From NCBI RefSeq assembly GCF_000025005.1, contig NC_013526.1, forward strand, positions 248,001 through 312,000: a stretch of 64,000 nucleotides of DNA, given 5' to 3'. The notes under the pieces were generated by a model. It was not told the DNA's origin and made no database searches. It saw only the letters and a list, made by a program, of their open reading frames with translations. A program made the translations under genes and the position numbers. The DNA is from Thermobaculum terrenum ATCC BAA-798. GTDB lineage: Bacteria; Chloroflexota; Chloroflexia; Thermobaculales; Thermobaculaceae. Below are positions 24,620 through 33,417 of this stretch, piece by piece; position 1 is the first letter of the stretch, and each line of letters opens with the position of its first letter.

Positions 24620-25918
24620 TCACCTCAGCAGCCGCTCAGGCAGGTAGTCCCTCAGCGCCGCGGCCATCTCGTCGTAGATCCTCTCAGCCTTCTCCAGCGA
24701 GAAGCAGAGCGGGTTGCTGGCCAGCGCTCGGATCGCGTCCTTCCGGGTGCCACACCATGCCGCCTCCGCGGCCAGCGCCTGGTACTCCCCCAGCATCTTC
24801 ACCAGGCCGGACACGTGCCTGGGCAGCGAGCCCTGAGGTATGGGCTGTATGCCCTCCCCGCTCACCCTGCCCGGCACCTCCACCACCCGGTCGTCGGGGA
24901 AGTCGGCGATGGCGCCGTGGTTGGGGACGTTCACCGGCCAGACCTCGTCCTTCTGGTTGAAGATGGCGTCCATGACGTCTATGGCCAGCTCCAGCTCGTG
25001 GATGCCCCCGCGCGACCTCGATGGGTCGAGCTGTGGGTCCTCGGCCTCTGCCTGCTCTCGGTAGTGTTGCCAGTAGTCCGGCACCCAGCTCATGATGTCC
25101 TGCGCCCTCGTCGTGGGCTTGTTGCGGAGTTCCTCCAGCACCTCGTCCTTGAAGTAGTAGTACTGGAAGTACGACGCCGGGATGGACTCCATGAGCGCGG
25201 CCAGCTTGAGCCACCTCAGGCCGTGGACGTCCGCAGAGGGATCGTCCTTCATCCGCTCATACGCCTCCTGCAAGAGGGGGATCATGTCCTGTCCATCGTA
25301 GAGGTGCTTGATGCTCCAACAGCCGTGGTTGAGGCCGATCATCGTCGCGTCGACCTTGTCCGGGTCCAGCCCCGCGACCTCCGCTACGTGCCGTGGGAAT
25401 ATTATGGGCCCCTCGCACAGGGACACCGTACGGATCTCGCTGTGGTGGGTGACCGCCTCAGACACTATGTTTATGGGGTTCGTGTAGTTGATCAGCCAGG
25501 CATTGGGGCACAGCTCCTCCATGTCCCGCACGATGCCCTGCATGACGTGGATGGTGCGCAGCGCCATGAAGAAGCCTCCCGGCCCCTGCGTCTCCTGTCC
25601 TATCACCCCGTGCTTGAGCGGCACGCTCTCATCGATGTAGCGCGCCTCAAAGCCCCCGGGCCTGAAGCTGGTGAGCACGGCGTCACAGTCCACCAGCGCT
25701 GCTCTCCTGTCGGTCGTGGCGGACACGCGGATGTCGAGCCCTCGGTTGCGGGCCATCTTCTCGGCGATCTTGCGCACGATCTCCAGGTGCTCTGCGTTGA
25801 GGTCGACCAGCACGACCTCTGAGCCGTTGAAGTTCTCGCCCTGATGGATGAAGGAGGCCATCGTGCCCGGGGCACGCGTGCTACCCCCACCTATGTAAGC
25901 CAGCTTGATGCTTGCCAT
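24620..25918 (-). CDS. Glycoside hydrolase family 4 (NAD- and Mn-dependent)
   Basis: GH4 glycosidase of 432 aa. The family cleaves glycosides by transient NAD oxidation at C3 followed by elimination, and needs Mn and reducing conditions. The Rossmann motif Gly-Gly-Gly-Ser-Thr-Arg-Ala-Pro-Gly opens the protein at residues 9-17. Later marks are Asn-Tyr-Thr-Asn-Pro-Ile-Asn-Ile-Val, the metal ligands Cys (Ser-Leu-Cys-Glu-Gly) and His (Gly-Leu-Asn-His-Gly), and a C-terminal Pro-Asn-His-Gly-Ala-Ile. The importer is ABC rather than PTS, so the substrate is probably not phosphorylated on entry; an alpha-glycoside or the product of the kinase are both possible. GAGGAGG precedes the ATG at 25918; the frame upstream to 26029 overlaps the next gene. 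Confidence 0.9.
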   Translation of the reverse strand: MASIKLAYIGGGSTRAPGTMASFIHQGENFNGSEVVLVDLNAEHLEIVRKIAEKMARNRGLDIRVSATTDRRAALVDCDAVLTSFRPGGFEARYIDESVPLKHGVIGQETQGPGGFFMALRTIHVMQGIVRDMEELCPNAWLINYTNPINIVSEAVTHHSEIRTVSLCEGPIIFPRHVAEVAGLDPDKVDATMIGLNHGCWSIKHLYDGQDMIPLLQEAYERMKDDPSADVHGLRWLKLAALMESIPASYFQYYYFKDEVLEELRNKPTTRAQDIMSWVPDYWQHYREQAEAEDPQLDPSRSRGGIHELELAIDVMDAIFNQKDEVWPVNVPNHGAIADFPDDRVVEVPGRVSGEGIQPIPQGSLPRHVSGLVKMLGEYQALAAEAAWCGTRKDAIRALASNPLCFSLEKAERIYDEMAAALRDYLPERLLR

Positions 25919-25959
25919 ATCTCCTCCTCGTGGTGATGTTACCATTTTGCCATAAAGGG

Positions 25960-26919
25960 TCACGCCAGCTCGGGCGCGCGCGACAGGGCTTTGGCCATCG
26001 CGCGGATGTAGGCGGCGTTCGCCCCGCAACAGCCACCTATATATTGTACGCCCTGGGAGATCGCCTGAGTTGCGAAGTCGGCGAACTCACGCCTGGAGAC
26101 CTGTATGGTCTCCAGGTCATCGGGGAACTGGGGCATGCGCGTGAAGCAAGGGGTATCGTCCGAGGTCCTGAAAGCCGCCGGCTGGGCGGCTATCGGCACG
26201 TCCACGGCTGCCCTCATCTGGAGCACTATGGGCAGCATCCTGCTCGGCTCCTGCTCGCAGTTGGCCCCGACTATATCGGCCCCAGCATCCACCATCGCGC
26301 GCGCGCACTCCGCGGGGGTGTAACCGTCCGAGCTCTCGGTAGTCTTGGGCCTGAAGCTCATGGTGGCCATGACCGGGAGGCCGCAGTCGCGAGCGCACTC
26401 CAGTGCTATGAGCATCTCCTGCAGGTGGAAGAAGGTCTCCAGGATCAGGAAGTCCACCCCAGCGCTTGTAAGGATGCGTATCTGCTCGGCGATCAGATCC
26501 CGGGCGTGCTCTCGGGCGGCTGGCCCCTCCCGCTCAAAGAGCTGGGTTCGAGCCACTGAGGCGGCCACCAAAGCACGCTCCCCTGCCACCTCTCGGGCTA
26601 TGCGCACCGCTGCTATGTTTATCGCCTCCGTCTGGGGACCGTAGCCCGCTCGCGAGAGCTTCTCCCTGGTGGCAAAGAACGTCAGCGCTTGCAGCACCTG
26701 CGATCCAGCCATCAGGAACTCCGTGTGCAGCTCTCTCAGAGCGTCCGGGTGCTCTATGGCTACCTCCGGGGTGTACTGGCCACTACCCTTGCCCGTGCCC
26801 ACCTTCTCCCGATCCGAGCCGCTCTGGACGTATCCTCTCCTCTCCAGCTCGATGAGGTAGCCTCCGTCGCCCAGGATATAGCCCTGGTGCCTTATGATCT
26901 CCAGTGGATTTCTCGCCAT
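25960..26919 (-). CDS. Homocysteine S-methyltransferase family protein
   Basis: Zinc methyltransferase of 319 aa, resembling betaine-homocysteine methyltransferase and the N-terminal domain of methionine synthase. The zinc ligands are Cys of Gly-Ala-Asn-Cys (about residue 219) and the pair in Gly-Gly-Cys-Cys-Gly (about 297-301); Leu-Glu-Thr-Phe-Phe and Met-Ser-Phe-Arg are family strands. The barrel is complete and cytoplasmic. It sits in the middle of the amino-sugar operon, 12 bases after an oxidoreductase, which is unexpected: either the imported substrate carries a methyl group that is removed, or the gene supplies methionine. The methyl donor cannot be read from the sequence. Confidence 0.85.
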   Translation of the reverse strand: MARNPLEIIRHQGYILGDGGYLIELERRGYVQSGSDREKVGTGKGSGQYTPEVAIEHPDALRELHTEFLMAGSQVLQALTFFATREKLSRAGYGPQTEAINIAAVRIAREVAGERALVAASVARTQLFEREGPAAREHARDLIAEQIRILTSAGVDFLILETFFHLQEMLIALECARDCGLPVMATMSFRPKTTESSDGYTPAECARAMVDAGADIVGANCEQEPSRMLPIVLQMRAAVDVPIAAQPAAFRTSDDTPCFTRMPQFPDDLETIQVSRREFADFATQAISQGVQYIGGCCGANAAYIRAMAKALSRAPELA

Positions 26920-26931
26920 CGTCTTCTCCTG

Positions 26932-28089
26932 TTAAGGTAGGTTGAAAGTGCTCTCCAGGTGCTGCGCCCTGCCGGTACGCGCTGCGACATAACCCTTCTC
27001 GATGATCTCCACCACGTGTGCGGCGTGTTCCCCAGATGGTATGGGATCCTTGTCGGCCATGATGCAATCCACGAGGTGCATGATGTCCGCGTAGACGTGG
27101 GGCTCAGGTATGGCGGCGTGACGTGCGTCCACGTAGGGCAGCCAGCTATCAGGTAGATACTCCCCCTCCCTCTCGCCCCCGATCTCGGCCAGCCCGTGGC
27201 TGGAGGTTATGTACAGCCTGCTGGGGTGGCCCGACAAAGGCTCTATCTCCAGGGTCTCGATAGCCCCCTCGGAGCCGTATATGCCCATCGATCCCCATGT
27301 GACCAGCCTGCCGGTCATGCAGCTGTGGCCCCCTGCCACGGCGAACGTGGAGTCCCCGAAATCCAGCATCAGCAGGCTGTTGTCATCCACCTCCAGCTGT
27401 ATGGTCTTGTCCCTCCATTGACGCGTCGGGACAGCTATCCCGCTCATCGCCGCCACGCGCAGCGCGGGTCCAAGTATGCCCGTCAGGCTGTGGAGGACGT
27501 AGACCGTGACGTCCACCAGGGGCCCCCCGCCGGCCTTGTAGTACCAGGTGGGATCCACCGAGTGGAGCACGTCCTCCCCCTGCCTCTGGGGCTCGTAGTC
27601 GTGCCCCCAACCGCCGGTGCTCCCCCATGCCCAGTAGACCTTGCCCAGCGCGCCGCTCGCCACGAGCTCCCTCATCTTGCGTATGGAGGGCGATAGCATC
27701 TGCCCGGGCGCGGCCGCGAGCTTCAGGCCCAACCTGCGAGCGGTGCGCACCATCTCGGAGGCTTCTCTGTGCGTCGTCGCCATCGTCTTCTGGACGTAGA
27801 CGTGCTTGCCGGCCTGGAGCGCGCGCATCGCCAGCTCGTAGTGGAACGGGATAGGTGTGGCCACGATCACCAGGTCGAGGTCTCGCACGGCGATCAGCTC
27901 GCTGGGGTCGCTGAAGTACAGCGGCACGTCGAAGGCCTCCGCCGTCCTACGCGCCCGCTCCTCCACCACGTCGCATACCGCCAGCAGCTCGAGCCTCTCC
28001 CTTGCGTCCGGCTGCGTGATCTGGGGGAGTATGCCCATCAACGACAGGGCGCCACAACCTATCAAGCCTGCCCTAACTTGTGAGGACAT
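26932..28089 (-). CDS. Gfo/Idh/MocA-family oxidoreductase (third of three)
   Basis: NAD(P)-dependent sugar or inositol dehydrogenase-like protein of 385 aa. The Rossmann motif Gly-Leu-Ile-Gly-Cys-Gly-Ala is at residues 8-14. The conserved Glu-Lys-Pro motif is changed to Gln-Lys-Thr (about residues 97-99), keeping the lysine. The C-terminal beta-sheet domain includes a Gly-Gly-Pro-Leu-Val-Asp segment. Some members of this family are glycosidases (GH109), so both dehydrogenase and NAD-dependent glycosidase roles are open. It starts 21 bases downstream of the second permease gene. Confidence 0.9.
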   Translation of the reverse strand: MSSQVRAGLIGCGALSLMGILPQITQPDARERLELLAVCDVVEERARRTAEAFDVPLYFSDPSELIAVRDLDLVIVATPIPFHYELAMRALQAGKHVYVQKTMATTHREASEMVRTARRLGLKLAAAPGQMLSPSIRKMRELVASGALGKVYWAWGSTGGWGHDYEPQRQGEDVLHSVDPTWYYKAGGGPLVDVTVYVLHSLTGILGPALRVAAMSGIAVPTRQWRDKTIQLEVDDNSLLMLDFGDSTFAVAGGHSCMTGRLVTWGSMGIYGSEGAIETLEIEPLSGHPSRLYITSSHGLAEIGGEREGEYLPDSWLPYVDARHAAIPEPHVYADIMHLVDCIMADKDPIPSGEHAAHVVEIIEKGYVAARTGRAQHLESTFNLP

Positions 28090-28110
28090 AGCGCAACACC
28101 TCCAATTAGA

Positions 28111-29001
28111 TTAGCCTTTGATACCAGTCATGGTGATACCTTCCAGGAAGTAGCGCTGGGTGAACGCAAACAGCACGATCAGGGGCAGCGTGACCAAGGT
28201 CGATGCTGCCATGAGCAGATCCCAATCCGTGGTGCGTTGGGCCTTGAACGCGAACAGTCCCAGGCTTAGCGGGTACTTGTTGGGGTCCGACAGATATATG
28301 AGCGGCCCGAAGAAGTCATGCCAGGTGTACAGGCATGTGAACACGGCGGTGACCATCAGCGCCGGCTTGACCATGGGCAGCATGATCTGCCAGAAGATCC
28401 TGAACTCCCCAGCGCCGTCCACCTTGGCAGCTTCGGACAGCTCCCAAGGTATGCCCAGGAAGAACTGCCTGAGCATGAATATAAAGAATGCGTCACCCAA
28501 GAAGCGGGGCACGATCAAGGGCGTGTAGGTGCCTATCATGCCTAGCGCTTTGAACAGGACGTAAGTAGGGATGAATGTAACGATCGCAGGGATCATGAGC
28601 GTGGAAACGGTGATGGTGAACAACAGCCCCCTTCCAGGGAAACGCAGGCGCGCGAATCCGTACCCCACAGCTGCGCTAGAGACGACTGTCCCCAGAGTGA
28701 CGAGGCCAGAGTAGTAGATGCTGTTCCAGAGCATGCGGAAGTAGGGAAAACCGGGGTAAGTCATGGCTCTGGTGAAGTTATCCCAGTGGATGGGATCCGG
28801 CCACCACTTTATGGGTTGTGCGAAGATTTGAGCGTTATCCTTGAGGGCCGATATGATCATCCAGTAGAAGGGCAGCATAAAGATGGCTGAGACCGTTATC
28901 AGCGACAGGTGCCTCAGGAGCACCTTCAGCTGCCTCCTGCCGATCAGTCCTCTTCTGGTGGCGACGGTGGTGCTTGTTGCCTCTCGACGTGCTAGCTGCA
29001 T
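28111..29001 (-). CDS. Carbohydrate ABC transporter permease, MalG type
   Basis: Inner-membrane subunit of a CUT1-type sugar importer, 296 aa, with six transmembrane helices (first at about 32-52). The cytoplasmic EAA loop reads Glu-Ala-Ala-Lys-Val-Asp-Gly-Ala-Gly near residue 190, followed by Phe-Trp-Gln-Ile-Met-Leu-Pro, which docks to the ATPase. The C-terminus Gly-Ile-Thr-Met-Thr-Gly-Ile-Lys-Gly is typical of MalG relatives. It begins directly after the stop of the other permease. No ATPase gene is in the operon; a shared MsmK/UgpC-like ATPase elsewhere is usual for such systems. Confidence 0.95.
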   Translation of the reverse strand: MQLARREATSTTVATRRGLIGRRQLKVLLRHLSLITVSAIFMLPFYWMIISALKDNAQIFAQPIKWWPDPIHWDNFTRAMTYPGFPYFRMLWNSIYYSGLVTLGTVVSSAAVGYGFARLRFPGRGLLFTITVSTLMIPAIVTFIPTYVLFKALGMIGTYTPLIVPRFLGDAFFIFMLRQFFLGIPWELSEAAKVDGAGEFRIFWQIMLPMVKPALMVTAVFTCLYTWHDFFGPLIYLSDPNKYPLSLGLFAFKAQRTTDWDLLMAASTLVTLPLIVLFAFTQRYFLEGITMTGIKG

Positions 29002-29925
29002 CTATCTCTCCCCTCCCTCGTAGTACACCCACACCCTGGCTGAGCGAAAGATCACCAGGGTCACGAACAGCACCGCCAGGAACAGGATCACGGCGAGAGC
29101 CGAGGCGTAGCCCATGGAGAAGTAGCGGAAAGCGTTGCGGTAGATCAGCACCATGAACATCAGCGTGGAGTCCAGCGGCTCACCCGTGGTGCCGCCGATC
29201 ACGAACGCCGGCGTGAACACCTGGAAGGAGTAGATCACTCCCATTACTAGGTTGAACAGGATGACCGGGGAGAGCAGCGGCACGGTGACGTGCCGGAACT
29301 TCTGCCAAGCTCCTGCGCCATCGATCTCCGCGGCCTCCAGCAGCACCCTGGGTACCTCCTTCAAGCCGGCGAGAAAGATGAGGGCGCTCGTGCCAACCCC
29401 CCACAGGCTCAGGATGATGAGCGCGGGCTTGGACCATCTAGGGTCGGTCAGCCACCCCACCTCCGGCAGACCCACCATCCTTAGGAGGCTGTTGAGCAGT
29501 CCTCCCTCGGGGCTAAACATGAGGATGAACACGATCGTGCCCGCAACTGGGGGCACGAGGGCTGGAAGGTAGAACAGCGTGCGGTACATGCCTATAAACC
29601 GGGTGTTGGCGTTCAGGAGCAGCGCCAGCAGGAGCGCTATCACCAGGCTGAGCGGCACAGATACGAGGGCGTAGTACAGGCTGTTCTTGACCGAGATCCA
29701 GAAGTAGGGGTCGTTCGAGAACATGGTCCTATAGTTCTCTAGCCCCACCCACTTTGGTGGTTCTATGATGTTGTACCTGGTGAAGGAGAAGTAGAAGGCA
29801 GCTATTATCGGATAGCTGGTGAAGACCAGGAGGCTCGCTATCCAGGGCAGCACGAAGAGCAGCCCGGCGTAAGCCTCTCGCCTTCGTAGGGGACTATAGG
29901 AGCGATGACGTAGTTTAATGGCCAT
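29002..29925 (-). CDS. Carbohydrate ABC transporter permease, MalF/UgpA type
   Basis: First permease of the CUT1 importer, 307 aa, six helices (first at about 20-40: Gly-Leu-Leu-Phe-Val-Leu-Pro-Trp). The EAA loop is Glu-Ala-Ala-Glu-Ile-Asp-Gly-Ala-Gly followed by Phe-Arg-His-Val-Thr-Val-Pro. The ATG at 29925 has GGGGGAGAG before it and lies 20 bases after the binding protein stop; the longer frame to 30093 overlaps that gene and is spurious. Together with the MalG-type subunit it forms the transmembrane channel. Confidence 0.95.
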   Translation of the reverse strand: MAIKLRHRSYSPLRRREAYAGLLFVLPWIASLLVFTSYPIIAAFYFSFTRYNIIEPPKWVGLENYRTMFSNDPYFWISVKNSLYYALVSVPLSLVIALLLALLLNANTRFIGMYRTLFYLPALVPPVAGTIVFILMFSPEGGLLNSLLRMVGLPEVGWLTDPRWSKPALIILSLWGVGTSALIFLAGLKEVPRVLLEAAEIDGAGAWQKFRHVTVPLLSPVILFNLVMGVIYSFQVFTPAFVIGGTTGEPLDSTLMFMVLIYRNAFRYFSMGYASALAVILFLAVLFVTLVIFRSARVWVYYEGGER

Positions 29926-29945
29926 ATCTCTCCCCCTTGCCAGAC

Positions 29946-31349
29946 CTAGCCCTTGAGGGTCTTCTCTAGCTCGGCCTGGCAAGCCTTCTGGGCCTCGGCA
30001 AGGGCATCCTTGGGCTTGGCGGCCTTGCGCATGATGCGCTCTATGGCCCTCTGAAGCTGGTCTATGGCAAAGCTCTGTATTGGTGAGTCCCACATCGGGG
30101 TGGCGATCTCCTGCTGCTTCCGGAAGAAGTCCATTACCTGCTTAGCGAATGCATCCCCTCGTTTCTCCACCACGACCTTCGGCACCAAGTTCTTAGGGAC
30201 CTTCTTGTTGGTGGGCATATCTGGCACTGCAGCGAACCAGTCTTGCACGCCCTCCACGCTCATGAAGTCCAGGTACTTGAACGCCTCCTCCGGGTTGTTG
30301 GAGCCTTTCGGTATCGCCAGCCAGTTGGGCCAGTAGCCGGAGACCTGCTTGCTGCCGCTAGGACCAACCGGGATGTAGGCTACGTTCCACCTCTTGAGCT
30401 TGGCCTGCCCGAACGCATAGAAGTCTCCCATCATCCAACTGCCCTCGAGCATCATGGCCAACCTGCTGTTCTGGAAAGCTGGGGGCTGGCCCTTGCTGCC
30501 GGGATAACCTCCCCAAGCGCCCGAGTTCTGGACTTTCTGGATATCTCCTTTGTACTCCTCGTCAAGCCATGAGAGGAAGTACTCCATCATTTGGATGTTG
30601 TTCTCGGAGTCTATGGTGTATTTTTGGTTCTTTGCGTCGTAGATCTGGGAGCCGTTGAGTGCCGACCATATGGGGAGAACGTAGGGATCGGGGATGGGGA
30701 CGAAGCCTGCGGTCTCCAGCTTATCGCCTTGCCAGCGGGTGAACTCCTTAGATAGCTGCCTCATATCGTCCCAGGTCTTGGGGAACTTGGATGGGTCGGA
30801 CGGCACCCCCTTCTGTTCAAATAGCTCTTGGTTGTACCACATGCCGTAGGTGCCCGCCGTGACGGGTAGCCCGTACGTCTTGCCCCCGAACTGGCAGCTG
30901 GCAAGGATCGCCGCAGGCCAGTTATCCGTCTGGCAGTTCTGCGAGGTGGCCATCATCGCATCGAGCTCCAAGAGGGAGCCTCTCACTCCTAAGGCCACTG
31001 GCGTGTCCCATATCACCGTGGCGCTAGGTGGGTTGCCAGCTGCTATGCGCGCAAGCAACACCTCCACGAAGCTCTGATCACCCGTGTATCGAGTGACCTC
31101 GACGTCCACATTCGTATGCTCACCCTCGTACTTCTTCGCTATCTCCTGGTGGGCTTTGAAGTAGGTGTCCGAGCCTCCTGGTAGCCAGAAAGAGAGCTTT
31201 ACCTTCTGCCCCGAGGTGTTGCCCGCTGCCGGGGTCGAAGTGGGTGCCCTGGACCCGCACGCTGACAGTAGCAGCGCCGTGCTGCCTATCCCGATCAGGG
31301 ACATGAACCTACGTCGGCTCATCGTGAGAGAGTGCTTTTCCTGCCACAT
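29946..31349 (-). CDS. Extracellular sugar-binding lipoprotein (SBP family 1)
   Basis: Solute-binding lipoprotein of 467 aa for the CUT1 importer. The N-terminus has a twin-arginine-like Ser-Arg-Arg-Arg-Phe-Met followed by a hydrophobic stretch and the lipobox Leu-Leu-Ser-Ala-Cys at about residues 27-31, then a Thr/Pro/Ala linker. The mature part shows the family start Leu-Ser-Phe-Trp-Leu-Pro-Gly-Gly and many Trp/Tyr residues for sugar stacking. GGAGGAAGGAGC precedes the ATG at 31349; a second ATG at 31322 directly before the twin arginines is possible. The ligand is probably an amino sugar or a glycoside containing one, inferred from nagB in the operon. Confidence 0.93.
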   Translation of the reverse strand: MWQEKHSLTMSRRRFMSLIGIGSTALLLSACGSRAPTSTPAAGNTSGQKVKLSFWLPGGSDTYFKAHQEIAKKYEGEHTNVDVEVTRYTGDQSFVEVLLARIAAGNPPSATVIWDTPVALGVRGSLLELDAMMATSQNCQTDNWPAAILASCQFGGKTYGLPVTAGTYGMWYNQELFEQKGVPSDPSKFPKTWDDMRQLSKEFTRWQGDKLETAGFVPIPDPYVLPIWSALNGSQIYDAKNQKYTIDSENNIQMMEYFLSWLDEEYKGDIQKVQNSGAWGGYPGSKGQPPAFQNSRLAMMLEGSWMMGDFYAFGQAKLKRWNVAYIPVGPSGSKQVSGYWPNWLAIPKGSNNPEEAFKYLDFMSVEGVQDWFAAVPDMPTNKKVPKNLVPKVVVEKRGDAFAKQVMDFFRKQQEIATPMWDSPIQSFAIDQLQRAIERIMRKAAKPKDALAEAQKACQAELEKTLKG

Positions 31350-31408
31350 CTTATGTGCTCCTTCCTCCTGTTGAGAACTGCTAAGAGTCTTCTTTTTACC
31401 TCACGCCC

Positions 31409-32467
31409 TTAGGCTAGCTGTTGCGTGTAGCCACTTGCCGCGGATCTCTCTGCCCCTTTGATCACCTCCAGTACGTGAATGGCTTGTTGCAGGCTAAGGA
31501 TGGGTGGCTTACCGCTGGTGATGCAGTCCACCAGGTGCTCTACCCCCAGCAGGTGATCCGGTCCTTGCGCCCTGCCCCCGTGGTCCACCTTGAGGCTCTC
31601 CCACCCTCCACCCCTGCGCAGGAGAGCGACGGGTGCCGACACATCCAGGAGGCTCAGCCCTATGGTTCCGTCCAGCCCATAGATCTCCATCTCCGGAGAG
31701 CGTGTGTCCACCACGCAGTTGTTGGCGCTCACCACCGCGGTTACACCCACCTCCATCTCCAGCACCAGCTCCCAGCAGTCGTCCACCGCTATGGGCACCA
31801 ACTTGCCCGCAAACGGGCCCTCATCCACCACGAAAGCTTCGCGCGATCTATGGCTCATGGCTGCCACCTTCCTCACCGGGCCAAAGAGTCCCGTGAGCAC
31901 GTGCAGTGGGTACACCCCCATGTCCATGAGGGGACCTCCGCCCGGTGCGAAGAATGGGGTGGGATCTGAGGTATAGCCCCTCCAGGGAGGCACACCTCCA
32001 TACCCACGGGCGTGTACCAGGTGAACCTCTCCCACCGCTCCCCGCTCCAGCAGCCTCTGGACGTATCTAACCTGTGAGAAGAGCATCACCGATGGAGCGC
32101 ACACCACGACGAGACCTCTCCTAGAAGCCTCCTCGCGGATCCTCAGCGCATCCTCCAGCTCCGTGGCCACCGGCTTCTCAGAGTAGACGTGCTTGCCCGC
32201 CGCCAGGCAAGCTAGCGTGGCCTCAGCGTGCAGCTGGATCGGCGTCAGGTTGAGTACCGCATCGACCTCGGCCTCCCGCAGCATGCGTGCGTAGTCCGTG
32301 TACCAGGAAGGTATGCCGTAGGCTTCGGCCACGTGCCTAGCCCGCTGCGGGGACCTCCCACAGACCGCCACTAGCTCCACCCTGTCAGCGAGCCTGTGCA
32401 TCTCTGGCAGGTAATCTCGCTGTGCCACGTCTCCGCATCCCAGGAGCGCTAACTTGACCTTGCCCAC
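31409..32467 (-). CDS. Gfo/Idh/MocA-family oxidoreductase (second of three)
   Basis: NAD(P)-dependent oxidoreductase of 352 aa. Rossmann motif Leu-Leu-Gly-Cys-Gly-Asp-Val-Ala at residues 7-14, the Glu-Lys-Pro motif intact at about 95-97 (Ser-Glu-Lys-Pro-Val-Ala), and a C-terminal domain with Gly-Gly-Gly-Pro-Leu-Met-Asp-Met-Gly. The start is a GTG that shares its G with the last base of the upstream TAG (TAGTG), with GAGGAGGAGAG in front, which implies coupled translation with the ROK kinase. It probably oxidises, or reversibly oxidises during cleavage, the imported sugar. Confidence 0.9.
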   Translation of the reverse strand: MGKVKLALLGCGDVAQRDYLPEMHRLADRVELVAVCGRSPQRARHVAEAYGIPSWYTDYARMLREAEVDAVLNLTPIQLHAEATLACLAAGKHVYSEKPVATELEDALRIREEASRRGLVVVCAPSVMLFSQVRYVQRLLERGAVGEVHLVHARGYGGVPPWRGYTSDPTPFFAPGGGPLMDMGVYPLHVLTGLFGPVRKVAAMSHRSREAFVVDEGPFAGKLVPIAVDDCWELVLEMEVGVTAVVSANNCVVDTRSPEMEIYGLDGTIGLSLLDVSAPVALLRRGGGWESLKVDHGGRAQGPDHLLGVEHLVDCITSGKPPILSLQQAIHVLEVIKGAERSAASGYTQQLA

Positions 32468-33417
32468 TATCTCTCCTCCTCGTGGCCCACGCCGTGCGCA
32501 CGTCCCGCCCGCCAGCCCACAAGAGCGGCCCCTATCAAGCCCGCGTGTTCTCCCAGCTCGGAGCGCAAGATCTCCAGGCCACGCGTCTGCTCGCTCCAGA
32601 TGTGCTCGCGTGCGGACCTCACCATGTGCTCCCAGTAGGTGCCTCCGGCCGTGCCCAACCCACCGCCTATCACCACGACCTCGGGATCCAGGATGTTGAC
32701 CGCGAAACCTATCGCCCCACCCACCAGCTCGGCTGCACTGACGACAACTGCCCTAGCAGTCGCATTGCCCGCCTCCGCCAGCGCCAACACCTTCTCAGAG
32801 GTGGCTGCCGAGTCACCCGTCAGGTCGGCATACCTGCGCGCTATCGCGGGCCCCGAGGAGAACTCCTCTACCACCGTGACCGCGAAGCCTCCACACCGCT
32901 CGCACCAGCACGTGAGCTTGCCGCTGGCCAGCACCAGGGCGTTGCCCCTGGCTCCCCGGTAGGGCAGTCCACCCTGCACGAGCGTGCAGCTGATGCCGGT
33001 GCCTATTGTCACATACAGGAAGTTGTAGCACTTCCTGCCACTGCCATACCTGGCTTCGGCTAGCGCTGCCGCGCGCACGTCGGATTCCACGCCCGCAGGT
33101 GCGATACGGCCGAAGGACTCGGCGACGGGCACGTCTCGCCAGTCGATTGTCTGGTTGCTGGTGATGGAGCCCTCGGGGCTCACAAGCTCCGGGACTCCCA
33201 CCCCGACCCCCGCAAGGCATGTCCCCGCCGCCAAGGCCTCCTCGGCCAACCTCCCCGCCAAGTCCAGGCATTTCCGGAGCACTGCCTCCCCGCCCATCTC
33301 GGGCTCCGTGGGCACCCTGTGCATGGATAAGACCCTGCCGCTGGTGATCTCCACTAGCCCCGCGGCTATCTTCGTGCCTCCCACGTCTATCCCTATGGCT
33401 ACCTCTCCCCCGCTCAT
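32467..33417 (-). CDS. ROK-family sugar kinase or regulator
   Basis: ROK protein of 316 aa, likely an ATP-dependent hexose or N-acylhexosamine kinase, since no helix-turn-helix precedes the ASKHA fold. The ATP motif Gly-Ile-Asp-Val-Gly-Gly-Thr-Lys is at residues 9-16 and Val-Thr-Ile-Gly-Thr-Gly-Ile-Ser near 136. The zinc-site segment reads Cys-Trp-Cys-Glu-Arg-Cys-Gly-Gly, a variant of the standard Cys-x-Cys-Gly-x-x-Gly-Cys. The ATG at 33417 overlaps the upstream cupin stop as ATGA; the frame upstream to 33813 runs through the cupin gene and is not coding. With the BadF kinase at 22903 the operon encodes two different sugar kinases. Confidence 0.9.
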   Translation of the reverse strand: MSGGEVAIGIDVGGTKIAAGLVEITSGRVLSMHRVPTEPEMGGEAVLRKCLDLAGRLAEEALAAGTCLAGVGVGVPELVSPEGSITSNQTIDWRDVPVAESFGRIAPAGVESDVRAAALAEARYGSGRKCYNFLYVTIGTGISCTLVQGGLPYRGARGNALVLASGKLTCWCERCGGFAVTVVEEFSSGPAIARRYADLTGDSAATSEKVLALAEAGNATARAVVVSAAELVGGAIGFAVNILDPEVVVIGGGLGTAGGTYWEHMVRSAREHIWSEQTRGLEILRSELGEHAGLIGAALVGWRAGRAHGVGHEEER

